Below the pieces are notes generated by a model. It was given only the letters and a program-made list of their open reading frames with translations. It searched no databases and was not told the origin of the DNA. The translations under genes and the position numbers were made by a program. From Anaerolineales bacterium UBA6055 (GTDB lineage Bacteria > Chloroflexota > Anaerolineae > Aggregatilineales > Phototrophicaceae), in assembly GCA_002428985.1 (NCBI GenBank), contig DIYL01000051.1:1-64000 (forward strand): 64,000 bases of DNA, written 5' to 3'. Shown here piece after piece: positions 51,964 through 61,003 of this stretch (within the stretch, counting starts at the first letter, position 1; each line of letters opens with the position of its first letter).

Positions 51964-54870
51964 TCAGCTACTGTCCTCACCCCGCAAAATCCGCATCAAC
52001 GCCTGATTGGGACGCAAGAAATGCACCTGCCCCGATCCACCACCACACACAATCCGCTCAAAATCAGGTGCGATGGCAACTGCAAATTGCATAGAATCAG
52101 CATAGAAGGTTGTCAGCAACTCACCCGTCTGCCAGTTCCACACCTTCAGCGTTTCGTCAGATCCAAATAGACTACCAGAAGCACTCACCGCAAACTCGTC
52201 CGACAGCGACACGCTGTTGACAGTGTCTGTATGCCCCTCCAGCGTGCGTAGCAACTCGTCCGTCTGCAAGTTCCACACCTTCAGCGTCTTATCATCTGAG
52301 CGACTCACCGCATACTCACCCGACAAACACACACTATTTATTGCACGTGTATGCCCCGCCAGCGTGCGCAGCAATGCACCACTAGCAGGATCAAAAGTTT
52401 GTGCTGCAGAGAGCAAATGGGGAGTATCCTGGTTTCGGATGCTATTCAGTAGGCGGACGATGTCTGGTTGCATTGTTATGTGACTCAATAAACGCGCCAC
52501 CAGTTGCACCGGCAATTGGTTGGGGTGGTTTGTGATGATGTGAGATGATAATTGCAGGGCATGGCGTAATAATTCAATGGGGCGGTTATCTAATACATCA
52601 TTATTTCCGTCCGTAGGTGGTAGGGAAGAGGCATGCCTCTTCCCTACTGTATCGGGGGGTGACAAAGATAGCTCACAATCCGCAATCAACGCGTTGGGGT
52701 GGGTGTGGTTGAGCTTGGCTTGCAAAAAGTCTATTTCCAACAATAGCTCTCGCAGGATGTCGTGTTGGTGGGCTTCGGTCAGGTGGTAGGCGATGTTGCG
52801 CCAGCAGTATTCATCGGGTAATGCCCGATCCCATGATGTGGGCGAAACGTGGTTCTCCCCTACGAATTGCCCAATATTAAGATTATTGACAAATTCGGCT
52901 TGCCACGCCTGCAAGTTGGATTTATGGGTATCTATCAAATATTGTCGGATGACATCATGGAGACGGATGGTGCGTGTCAATAGGTCGTAATTTTGGAAAA
53001 GCGACGCATCTTGTAATGCTTCCAGTAGTTGTTCGGTTAGAAAAGGCGACAAATCCCACATCTTTTCAAGTGTGGTAAAGGGTATATCAACGTCTTCAGG
53101 GAAAATTGCAAGTCTGTTAAATTGATTTTTCTGTTCCTCGCTCAACAATTCAAGGCTGACTTCAATTGTAGCTTGCACCGCACGGGCGCGTCCACTTTCA
53201 TTGTCTCGGTCGAATGCTTTCAAGCCATTGTGTGTCAGGGCAGAATCAGCATAGATTAATGCGTTTTCAAGGTTATCCCCCCGTCCAATGCGCGTGCGTA
53301 AGGTCGCATTCGCCAAGCGCACAATCACCGCCCATTCGCCCAAGCGTTCTGTCAGGTTTTGTAGCGCTTGTGTATTACGCTCCTGAATATTCTCAATACC
53401 CCAAGATAGCAATTCAACCGCTTCGTTGGTCTTCATCGCATCGACATTTTGTTTGAAGTGTGTTTTGTCGGGTAACATTTGGTCAAAACGGGTCGTAATC
53501 AAAACTGCACTATTGGGGTTATCATTCATGAAGATGTCAGCATCACCTTTGCGCCACAAGTCATCGATCACCAGCAACACATAACGATCTCCGATGGCTT
53601 TGCTCAACTCAGTTTTCACAGCTTCTTTATTCTGTACATCGGGTCGTTTGCCCGTCATTAATGCACATAAATCCAGTGCAGACCCGATCAAATCGGCTTG
53701 GCTTGGTCTTTCACCGAGTGTCACCCACAAAATTCCATCATCAAACGCACCACGTACCCTCGTATCATGACAGAGTGCTAGTGCTAATGTGGTCTTGCCA
53801 AATCCACCTGCCCCTTTCACCGCCGCCGTAATCGCCACCGCACCATTGCTATCAACTAAAGCAGATACCATTTTTTCAAATTCTTCAGGACGATTCACAA
53901 AATAATCGGGTAACTGCCCCGCCATAAACGGCACTTTACGCCCTTCGTAGGGCGTATTCAACGCGCGGATAAAACTCGCCCAGTTGGTCTCTTGTTCGGG
54001 TTGTCCCTCGCGGAAGTCCTTCCAATCGACACGGCTCATCCAGCGCGGTACTTTGTCAAAATCAACCTTGTTTACGACAATAGGCAATACACGCTTGCCC
54101 TGTTGGCGGGCATATTGCCATTCCATCTGCACATATTTTGACTTTAGTGAATCATCCGACATACACAGAACAACTGTCTCGCTAGCATCTATACCTTTTT
54201 TAATCTCCCCCCAAAACAGCTCACCGCCCTCGATGTCATACAAATCGCGCCATACATCAAAGCCAATGCTTTCGAGATCATCGCAGAGTTGAATGACCGC
54301 ATCACGATCACGACGCGAGTATGAGATTAGGATTTGTCCAGTTGTTTCAGCTTGGAGTGTGGATTTAGGTTCTGGTTGCACAAATTGCAAAATTAGTTCA
54401 AGCATTCCTTTAACATCAGATACATCCTCACTCAGATTTTTTGTTGCGTCATATACACGTTCTAAGCGATCTATCGACACGGTGTTATAAAGTGGGCTAT
54501 CAACTTTTGAAGCCGACTCAATTAACCCGTTTGCAAATAATGGAATAAACCGCTGGAGTACGCCTAGCGTTGGCTTTGAAATCGCATCTGCACCAATTGT
54601 TTTAAAGTCAGCAATTGTCGGAATAGAGTCTAACAGTGCGAAGTCTATTAAGAAGCTACGCGTAGTCTCATGTGCCAGTAGCGTCGTCAATTCAGACTCA
54701 ACCGTCTCCACGTCCCCAAACGAAATATCCTTGAGGGCTTCAAGAAACGCCTCATGAGCTACGGCTTTCAATGCGCGTTGCTGTTCGTCGCCCTGAAGTT
54801 TGTCCCTAAGTCTCGTCGCACCTTCTTTTAACAGTTCGAACGCTAGTGCTTCAGCCAATCCTGAGATCAT
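51964..54870 (-). CDS. TIR / NB-ARC / WD40-repeat protein (plant-NLR-like, probable defence STAND protein)
   Basis: 968 residues. An N-terminal helical domain (1-~170) is followed by a TIR domain (~178-305, QILISYSRRDRDAV, FDVWRDLYDIEGGELFW, LCMSDD). The Glu in DIEGGELF aligns with the catalytic Glu region of NADase TIRs. NB-ARC follows (Walker A GAGGFGKTT ~353-361, Walker B LLVIDDLW ~432-439, ITTRFDQ), then a winged-helix-like part (PEDVDIPF), and a C-terminal WD40-like tail with only about three repeats (LAGHTRAINSV, LEGHTDTVNSV). TIR-NB-ARC-repeat proteins act in abortive phage defence. Fewer than seven blades makes an independent beta-propeller doubtful. No defence partners seen nearby. 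Confidence 0.9.
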   Translation of the reverse strand: MISGLAEALAFELLKEGATRLRDKLQGDEQQRALKAVAHEAFLEALKDISFGDVETVESELTTLLAHETTRSFLIDFALLDSIPTIADFKTIGADAISKPTLGVLQRFIPLFANGLIESASKVDSPLYNTVSIDRLERVYDATKNLSEDVSDVKGMLELILQFVQPEPKSTLQAETTGQILISYSRRDRDAVIQLCDDLESIGFDVWRDLYDIEGGELFWGEIKKGIDASETVVLCMSDDSLKSKYVQMEWQYARQQGKRVLPIVVNKVDFDKVPRWMSRVDWKDFREGQPEQETNWASFIRALNTPYEGRKVPFMAGQLPDYFVNRPEEFEKMVSALVDSNGAVAITAAVKGAGGFGKTTLALALCHDTRVRGAFDDGILWVTLGERPSQADLIGSALDLCALMTGKRPDVQNKEAVKTELSKAIGDRYVLLVIDDLWRKGDADIFMNDNPNSAVLITTRFDQMLPDKTHFKQNVDAMKTNEAVELLSWGIENIQERNTQALQNLTERLGEWAVIVRLANATLRTRIGRGDNLENALIYADSALTHNGLKAFDRDNESGRARAVQATIEVSLELLSEEQKNQFNRLAIFPEDVDIPFTTLEKMWDLSPFLTEQLLEALQDASLFQNYDLLTRTIRLHDVIRQYLIDTHKSNLQAWQAEFVNNLNIGQFVGENHVSPTSWDRALPDEYCWRNIAYHLTEAHQHDILRELLLEIDFLQAKLNHTHPNALIADCELSLSPPDTVGKRHASSLPPTDGNNDVLDNRPIELLRHALQLSSHIITNHPNQLPVQLVARLLSHITMQPDIVRLLNSIRNQDTPHLLSAAQTFDPASGALLRTLAGHTRAINSVCLSGEYAVSRSDDKTLKVWNLQTDELLRTLEGHTDTVNSVSLSDEFAVSASGSLFGSDETLKVWNWQTGELLTTFYADSMQFAVAIAPDFERIVCGGGSGQVHFLRPNQALMRILRGEDSS
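52620..52647. repeat. Perfect 28-bp palindrome inside the NLR-like gene
   Basis: Half-site GTAGGGAAGAGGCA followed directly by its exact reverse complement, in frame; it codes for the stretch VGKRHASSLPPT of a linker between the NB-ARC/winged-helix part and the WD40 tail. It looks like an inserted REP/MITE-like element; see the related hairpin at 50217-50250. Confidence 0.85.
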
Positions 54871-55029
54871 ATGCTACTCGCTTATTGTGTTGATCCTATA
54901 TAAAACTAATAAATATAACGTAGTATCTTTTGTTTGCATAATTCGGCTCAGTTTTTTAATTTCGATGCGACATCAGATGAAAACCATTACAATAAGTCGA
55001 TACAATCAACATCATAAGGTTGTCATACA

Positions 55030-55752
55030 ATGTCAGCATCACCAACAATTTCTTGGGTCGTCGCCACAACTCTGCCTCAGCTTACACATCAGGCCGTACA
55101 TATATGGTCTATCCCCTTAGCGTTTGATAGTCAATTTGATGCATCATGTCTATCATCAGATGAGAAAAAACGTGCCGATACGCTTATTATTCCACAGAAG
55201 CGACAACTATTTATTGCTGGACGTTGTTGCTTACGAAATTTGCTATCCACATATCTAGACATTGCTCCAAAAGCGATACAGTTGACATATGATCTTCATG
55301 GGAAACCGAGTCTACAATCCAATCAGAAGCGTTTATATTTCAACGTGAGTCACAGCAATAATTTAATGCTTGTCGCCCTCACTCTTAATCACAGTATTGG
55401 GATAGATATTGAATTGAAGCGCCCCTTAGATGACATGAATCTGATTGCCCGCGACATTTTATCCGACAACGAGAGGCGCGTCTTTCAGACAAAAACAAAC
55501 AAGCATGATTGGTTTTTCCGTATCTGGACCCTGAAAGAATCCTATTTAAAGGCTATTGGGACGGGGTTATCTATTTCACCAGATCAGATCGAATTTAATT
55601 TACACGCAGAAATACCCGAGATTATTAAGACCCCAGACAAACAGTATACACTATCAAATTGGACATTTGTGCCATTTCGCCCGACATCAGAGAGTCTTGC
55701 AACCGTGGCAATCCCTACATCTCCCATCACGGTATCGTATTTCAAAACCTGA
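55030..55752 (+). CDS. 4'-phosphopantetheinyl transferase (Sfp type)
   Basis: 240 residues. GIDIELKRPLDDMN (metal-binding GxDxE) and WTLKESYLKAIGTGL (WxxKE(S)xxKA) are the superfamily hallmarks. Activates acyl or peptidyl carrier proteins by transferring phosphopantetheine from CoA. No carrier-protein, PKS or NRPS gene lies in the window, so the target is elsewhere. Start ATG 55030 with AAGG upstream. The 160 bases before it (54871-55029) hold no gene. Confidence 0.92.
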   Translation: MSASPTISWVVATTLPQLTHQAVHIWSIPLAFDSQFDASCLSSDEKKRADTLIIPQKRQLFIAGRCCLRNLLSTYLDIAPKAIQLTYDLHGKPSLQSNQKRLYFNVSHSNNLMLVALTLNHSIGIDIELKRPLDDMNLIARDILSDNERRVFQTKTNKHDWFFRIWTLKESYLKAIGTGLSISPDQIEFNLHAEIPEIIKTPDKQYTLSNWTFVPFRPTSESLATVAIPTSPITVSYFKT

Positions 55753-55799
55753 GCGCAAAATAATAACCCGCCGTTAGAAACGTTGGCTTTTCATCTTGC

Positions 55800-56584
55800 G
55801 TAGTGGTTAAAAGGTAAGTGGTGAGTGTGATTTGATACACTAACCGCATGATACAAGAAACCACGACGTCTACTTGTCGCTCATGCGGCAGTGTGAACAC
55901 TATTAAAAACGGAATAAACAAATGTGACAACCCACAATATCACTATAAAGATTGCAAGTTTTATGGTGTTTGCCAACCCAAAGAGAAACACATGCAAGAA
56001 ATGCGCGATCAAGTTTTCAAAGCCGCTCAAGAACGCATTAGCCTGCAGGGTTTGAATGGGCAAGGTATGTCGTCAAACAGTAGTCAAGTGGGTTCAACAA
56101 CATATTCGCAATCTACCTGTCTTGAGCGATACGCTGGCGCTTTATGAGATTGGTGATGTGCTTGAACTAGATGAGAATAGTCATTTGTTGGAAACAAGAA
56201 ACACAAACGATGGATTTGGGTTGCCTTATGTCGGTGTACTCGCCAGATTGTTGCCTATTGCATTGGAAAACGAGATAAATTAGCGGCTCAACAATTGTGG
56301 CAACGCATTGAATATCCTTACACTTTATGTCCACTGTATACCGATCAATACTAAGCTTATAATGGAGCATTACCTGAACAACTGCATTGGGCGAAGGAAA
56401 AGAAAAGTGGTACAACATCACACATTGAACGCTGGAATAACACACTCAGACAACGGTTAGCTCGATTTATCCAAAAAAACATTATCTTTCTCTAAATGTA
56501 ACCGAATGCACTATATCATGCTTGGATGGTTTATCATCAACTATAACTTGGAGATTGCATCATCACTTACAAATTAACCACTAC
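55800..56584 (+). mobile_element. IS1-family insertion sequence, decayed
   Basis: Terminal inverted repeats match: GTAGTGGTTAA-GTAAGTG at 55800 onward and, on the reverse strand, GTAGTGGTTAA-GTAAGTG reading in from 56584, with about 20 of 24 identities. The span is 785 bp, close to the 768 bp of IS1. Target-site duplication of 8-9 bp could not be recognised, in keeping with age. Confidence 0.8.
55848..56577 (+). pseudogene. IS1-type transposase (InsA/InsB-like), multiply frameshifted
   Basis: The first frame (55848-) has InsA zinc-finger-like CRSCGSVNTIKNG and CDNPQYHYKDC. The second (from ~56056) has SRQTVVKWVQ-like HTH and DVLELDE (catalytic). The third has WIWVALCR, RQIVAYCIGKRDKLA, LCPLYTDQY, then in-frame TAA, then SHIERWNNTLRQRLARF. 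A fourth has FSKCNRMHY and FIINYNLEIASS. At least three frame changes and one stop mean no active transposase. Confidence 0.85.
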
Positions 56585-56752
56585 TTATCACTCTTGTAAC
56601 AATCTTATGAAGATATTTTAAGCATTGGCATAATAGTATGAGGCACTATCCCCGGACATCCCTTACCAATCAATTTTATCATTAAGCATATGCTTGAAAA
56701 TTTAGGACATTGGGTTTGTGAGATCGTTGGAAAGTAGATTATCACCCCCTCA

Positions 56753-56791
56753 CCTTAAATTCGCCTTAAATATTCCGATTGTCACTTAAAC
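56753..56791 (+). promoter_or_regulatory. Direct repeats upstream of the two-component operon
   Basis: CCTTAAAT at 56753 and again at 56764 (11-bp period), with a third related CACTTAAAC at 56783. Tandem repeats with 11-bp spacing are the usual binding pattern of OmpR/PhoB-family regulators, so autoregulation by the adjacent gene is likely. It lies 35-75 bases upstream of the start. Confidence 0.55.
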
Positions 56792-56826
56792 TATAGATGG
56801 ATAATCTACAAGAATGTGGAGCTATA

Positions 56827-57516
56827 ATGCAGCATATATTACTTATTGATGATGAAAAGAAAATAACCACGCCACTAAAAAGCTCATTTGAGCATACTGG
56901 ATATAAGGTCTCAGTTGCCCATGATGGACATACAGGGTTGAGCATGGCAATTGTCTCTAAACCAGATGTTGTTGTACTAGATGTTATGATGCCCGGTCTT
57001 GATGGATGGCAAGTCTGTCAGGAAATCCGTAAAAATTCAAATATCCCGATCATTATGCTGACAGCACTCGATGATAGTATGGATAGAATTCGAGGACTAG
57101 AGCTTGGAGCAGATGACTATTTGGTAAAGCCATTTGGATTCGAGGAACTACATGCGCATGTACGTGCAATGTTACGTCGTGTTAGACTTGACAAGCAACT
57201 GATAACTGAGCAAATTATCAATGCTGGCAAATTCGAATTAAATATCGAAGCACGTTACCTCAAAAAAAATGGTGAGCGCATTGAATTACGCCAGAAGGAG
57301 TTCGAAATTGTTACGTTACTAATGAGCAACATCGGCAAGGTAGTCACACGGGAACAGCTATTCGACGAAGTATGGGGAACAGATTGGCTTGGTGATACGC
57401 GCACACTTGATGTTCATATGAGCTGGATTCGGTCAAAAATTGAAGATGATCCGACTAGACCTCAATATTGCAATACTGTGCGCGGCATTGGTTATCAATT
57501 CATTCTTCCCGAGTAA
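56827..57516 (+). CDS. OmpR/PhoB-family response regulator (second system)
   Basis: 229 residues from ATG 56827 (GGAG six bases upstream). Receiver LLIDDEK with phospho-acceptor D52 (VVVLDVMMPG), TALDD and KPFGF; winged helix with LRQKEFEIVTLLMSN and RTLDVHMSWIRSKIEDD. Its cognate kinase starts 4 bases after its stop. Confidence 0.95.
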   Translation: MQHILLIDDEKKITTPLKSSFEHTGYKVSVAHDGHTGLSMAIVSKPDVVVLDVMMPGLDGWQVCQEIRKNSNIPIIMLTALDDSMDRIRGLELGADDYLVKPFGFEELHAHVRAMLRRVRLDKQLITEQIINAGKFELNIEARYLKKNGERIELRQKEFEIVTLLMSNIGKVVTREQLFDEVWGTDWLGDTRTLDVHMSWIRSKIEDDPTRPQYCNTVRGIGYQFILPE

Positions 57517-57520
57517 TCTT

Positions 57521-58912
57521 ATGCTCAATAAACTCAAAATTCGCTATCGTGTTTTGATCATTTTTTTGTCAGTTGCCCTCACTGGTAGCTTCTTACAGTT
57601 GATTATTGCAGGATTGCAATTACGCGAGGCAACACTAGACTTCCACCACCAACAACTAGAAATATCTGCACTCAGTCTAGCATCATCCCTGTCTGAACCC
57701 TTTGAAGAGTATATCGAATACAATGACAGAAGTGATATTCGATCACTCGTTAATCAATTCATTGATACACATACGTCTGAATTCGTAGTACTAAGTCGTG
57801 ATCTCACACCAATGTTCTCATCTTCAGATAACATCATACCTGACACAATTCCAACACCAGATGACCAACTCATAACAACGCAAACTGCAAGAGATGGTGT
57901 TGAACGTCTTTATATAACTACTCCGGTAATCTACGAGAACCAAGTATTAGGTTATGTCATGACCACAGAACCTTCTCAAAATACTGTAGACGATCTTAAC
58001 CAACGCTTGGCAGATCTTGTATTAGCAACATTTGCAGTTGCCGTTCTTGTCATACTGGGAAGTATATGGCTTGCTCATACAATTTCAACACCAATCCAAT
58101 CGTTAGAGCGCGGCGCATTGAATATGGCCGAGGGTTATTTGGACACACGCATCGAAGTACGCTCTAATGATGAAATCGGACAATTAGCAAGCTCTTTTAA
58201 CTATATGGCTGAGGAAATCGATAATCTAATTAAAGTACAACAGTCATTTGTGAGTAATGCTGCTCATGAATTAAGGACTCCTCTTATGTCCCTTCGACTT
58301 CGTGTAGAGGCATTACAAGGAAATAATCTTGATGCTGATGAGAAATCTAACTATCTTAAGGACTTGAGCAATGAGTTACAACATATGACCGAGCTCGTTA
58401 CGAGTCTGCTCAACCTAGCACGTATTGATGAACGTCGAATGTTAAAAGAAGAGCCGGTTGAGGATATTTCAGCATCACTTAAAGATATTGCGCGCCATTG
58501 GCGCATCGCAGCTCGTAAATCCTCATTAACCTTTGAGACCTCTATTCCTAATCAACTTAGTCAGGTCGAAATCAGTCAGAATTACTTACGCTTAATTTGC
58601 GACAATTTGCTAGGCAATGCAGTGAAATACACCCCAAATGGGATAATACATTTTCGAGCTGAAGAATCCAATAATCAGCTAATACTTATTGTACAAGATA
58701 CTGGGATTGGTTTTACAGCAGAACAAAGCGAAAAGTTGTTTGATCGCTTCTATCGTACAGATGTCGCACGGGCAAACTACCAAGGCACAGGCTTAGGTTT
58801 ATCAATTATCGAAGCACTGCTCGAAGACTACAAGGGACATATTACAGCTACAAGCAACGGTAAAAATCAAGGTGCGACCTTTACCGTGACACTCCCCATT
58901 AGAAATTCATAG
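57521..58912 (+). CDS. Sensor histidine kinase with HAMP domain (second system)
   Basis: 463 residues: N-terminal helix (VLIIFLSVALTGSFL), extracytoplasmic sensor (~residues 33-165, no Cys), second helix (TFAVAVLVILGSIWLA), HAMP (TISTPIQSLERGA), HisKA with H249 in NAAHELRTPLMS, and HATPase_c with NLLGNAVKYTPNG, DTGIGF and GTGLGLSII. ATG 57521 is preferred over upstream in-frame starts, which overlap the regulator gene. Confidence 0.95.
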   Translation: MLNKLKIRYRVLIIFLSVALTGSFLQLIIAGLQLREATLDFHHQQLEISALSLASSLSEPFEEYIEYNDRSDIRSLVNQFIDTHTSEFVVLSRDLTPMFSSSDNIIPDTIPTPDDQLITTQTARDGVERLYITTPVIYENQVLGYVMTTEPSQNTVDDLNQRLADLVLATFAVAVLVILGSIWLAHTISTPIQSLERGALNMAEGYLDTRIEVRSNDEIGQLASSFNYMAEEIDNLIKVQQSFVSNAAHELRTPLMSLRLRVEALQGNNLDADEKSNYLKDLSNELQHMTELVTSLLNLARIDERRMLKEEPVEDISASLKDIARHWRIAARKSSLTFETSIPNQLSQVEISQNYLRLICDNLLGNAVKYTPNGIIHFRAEESNNQLILIVQDTGIGFTAEQSEKLFDRFYRTDVARANYQGTGLGLSIIEALLEDYKGHITATSNGKNQGATFTVTLPIRNS

Positions 58913-58926
58913 CCTTGTCTACAACA

Positions 58927-58951
58927 AAAGCCCTGCTTGCTACAGGGCTTT
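58927..58951 (+). terminator. Terminator after the two-component operon
   Basis: AAAGCCCTG (58927-58935) with CAGGGCTTT (58943-58951), 7-nt loop, 9-bp perfect stem, followed by TGCATTTC. Strong hairpin between convergent units. Confidence 0.7.
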
Positions 58952-58999
58952 GCATTTCTCCAAGGATAAATTATCGCTATATGTATATTCATCGCAACT

Positions 59000-59692
59000 T
59001 CATGCTAATTCACGATTCGCACGTTGTGATGTACGCGAACGAGGTTTCTTCGATTGTTGTCTACCGATACGAGCACCTGTCAATAACACAACCAAAAGTA
59101 TGCCAAGCGCAATCATAATACGAAAGCCTAGCAATTCTGAGTCTGAGCCAGCAAATAATGCGTGAGCAGTCACCATAAGATATACGCCGTAACTCAAATA
59201 GTGAAGTCGTTTCCAAGTTTTCTGTCCCAGTTGCTTCTTGAAGGTAAAACTAATGGTTATAATCAGCATCATCCAAAAGCCTAAGGTTCCAAACCCAACC
59301 CACTCAGGCCGATATGGTCCTAAGAATGGAATAAATACATCACCGAGTGTGTAGGTAAAATAGTCATCAAACATGAGCAATACAGCATGGAACAAACTCA
59401 AAAATAGTCCAAGCCATGACAATGTACTATGTATTGAAATAGAAACAGGCCCTGGTGACCAATCTTTAATTAGATGATTACTGAGAAACAACCCCCAGAT
59501 CATAGAACCTGTTAACAAAATATATGCAAATATGCCTGATGATCGAATCAAATGCCATGTAAGCATTTCATCTTCCGCCAATGATATAGAAAACATACCA
59601 CTACGTATAGCGAGCCCAACTGATAGGACAATCAAGATCAAACTTCCGATTCCAATAATAACATCTTTGAACTGTAGATTTTGTGATTTCAA
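59000..59692 (-). CDS. Ferric-reductase-like transmembrane haem protein
   Basis: 230 residues with six to seven helices. Paired His residues spaced across two helices, SIHSTLSWLGLFLSLFHAVLL and LHYLSYGVYLMVTAHALF, fit bis-haem ligation of the ferric reductase/YedZ (MsrQ) family. C-terminal tail is strongly basic (QQSKKPRSRTSQRANRE). It lacks the FAD/NADPH-binding domains of full ferric reductases, so it relies on partners. Last gene of the minus-strand module with ApbE. Confidence 0.8.
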   Translation of the reverse strand: MKSQNLQFKDVIIGIGSLILIVLSVGLAIRSGMFSISLAEDEMLTWHLIRSSGIFAYILLTGSMIWGLFLSNHLIKDWSPGPVSISIHSTLSWLGLFLSLFHAVLLMFDDYFTYTLGDVFIPFLGPYRPEWVGFGTLGFWMMLIITISFTFKKQLGQKTWKRLHYLSYGVYLMVTAHALFAGSDSELLGFRIMIALGILLVVLLTGARIGRQQSKKPRSRTSQRANRELA

Positions 59693-59762
59693 GTGGTTTT
59701 CTCCCTAAAATAAACGTGGGAAGGCCGATTCCTTCCCACTTCGATATTCGAATTAATCAATC

Positions 59763-59880
59763 CTAATCGTCGTCATCTTCATCATCATCATCTTCATAGT
59801 CGTCATCATCCTCATAGTCGTCATCATCCTCATATTCTTCATCATCATCATCTTCATAGTCGTCATCATCCTCATATTTT
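59763..59880 (-). repeat. Tandem repeats coding for the poly-Asp tail
   Basis: Repeated 18-base units (read on the plus strand as TCATCATCCTCATAGTCG and variants) run at the 3' end of the gene, coding YEDDDD-like blocks. Copy number is likely variable by slippage. Confidence 0.85.
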
Positions 59881-60992
59881 TCGTACTCATCATCATAATC
59901 TAAATAGGATTCTTGTGAGACAACGACAACACCAACTTGTTCGATTATTGGATCAGATCCGATAACAACAACCTCTGCCTCTGGTGCTTCACGGTAAGGA
60001 ATGTCAAATACAGAGAGCGTTGAACAATCACCCGTCATATTAACAGCACTACGAGTCATCCATGCAGAATTACCATCTGGTAACCCAATCACAATCCAGT
60101 TATTTTGAGGGTTTGTGCCACCAACAGGGAACACATCATTCTGGAAACCGTAGTTCATCACGCTGTAGCCAGTACCTGGGCCGCTACGAAGATTCACAGA
60201 ACTAACAAATACATCTGCTTGACAACTAGGCATATTAGTTGGTGGTTCTTCCAAGGAATTGACTACAGCTACATCATCGATTGATTCAGTCTGTGGTATA
60301 TACAACAACGGCATTTGCTCTGAATCATATGGTGTTAGAAGTAAACTAGCAGCAGTTTCTTCAGCCAGATTTACACCAAGCATTGTATATTGATAGTCTC
60401 CACCATCTATGAGAAGAGATAATCCATCAAGATGGCCGAGCATCGATGTGGCAACTACTGTGCCAGTTGAGTCGGTCAATTGGTTCATTGTCGTTGCATT
60501 TGGTGAATAAGCGGCAAAAACACCCAACTGATCTGTTGGAATAGATAAATCAATCATACGATTTGGACTGGTGCTATTAAGAACAACATTTACCCCCTGA
60601 TCAACACCTAATGAATTGTCATTTACAGTCTGTGCAGGCGATTGGAGCAAAAACTCAGATAAGGATTCAATTACCACAGCAGCCTTATCAACATTATCGA
60701 GCCGTTCAAGATGCAAAGAATGTTCCCCCATATTCGGCATAATGTTAAACTGCACGTTATGAACCCGCTCATCGGCAACTTCTAATGCAATCTGGACCTC
60801 AGCGTCATACAGCGTCAATGATGCACCAGCCAAGTCAACAGAAATCGTACCTGTTGTATCACTCGGTAGCGAAATCACTGCATCAATCGCTGGGGTTGTA
60901 TCATCAAGAATGATTAGTGTCTCAGCCAGCTGTGCATTGACAGACACAACAAGGGAAAATAAAACGATAAGAGTTACGATCATTCGGTTCAT
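59763..60992 (-). CDS. Secreted SH3-domain protein with poly-Asp/Glu tail
   Basis: 409 residues. Signal peptide (IVTLIVLFSLVVSVNAQ), a long beta-rich region (residues ~25-250), then a bacterial SH3 domain (VNLRSGPGTGYSVM, NNWIVIGLPDGNSAWM) and a C-terminal tail of about 40 residues made almost only of Asp, Glu and Tyr (YEDDDDYEDDDD-like units). The acid tail could bind Ca2+ or other cations or basic partners outside the cell. Between the ApbE gene and the ferric-reductase-like gene. Confidence 0.8.
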   Translation of the reverse strand: MNRMIVTLIVLFSLVVSVNAQLAETLIILDDTTPAIDAVISLPSDTTGTISVDLAGASLTLYDAEVQIALEVADERVHNVQFNIMPNMGEHSLHLERLDNVDKAAVVIESLSEFLLQSPAQTVNDNSLGVDQGVNVVLNSTSPNRMIDLSIPTDQLGVFAAYSPNATTMNQLTDSTGTVVATSMLGHLDGLSLLIDGGDYQYTMLGVNLAEETAASLLLTPYDSEQMPLLYIPQTESIDDVAVVNSLEEPPTNMPSCQADVFVSSVNLRSGPGTGYSVMNYGFQNDVFPVGGTNPQNNWIVIGLPDGNSAWMTRSAVNMTGDCSTLSVFDIPYREAPEAEVVVIGSDPIIEQVGVVVVSQESYLDYDDEYEKYEDDDDYEDDDDEEYEDDDDYEDDDDYEDDDDEDDDD

Positions 60993-61003
60993 TGCAAGTC
61001 TCC

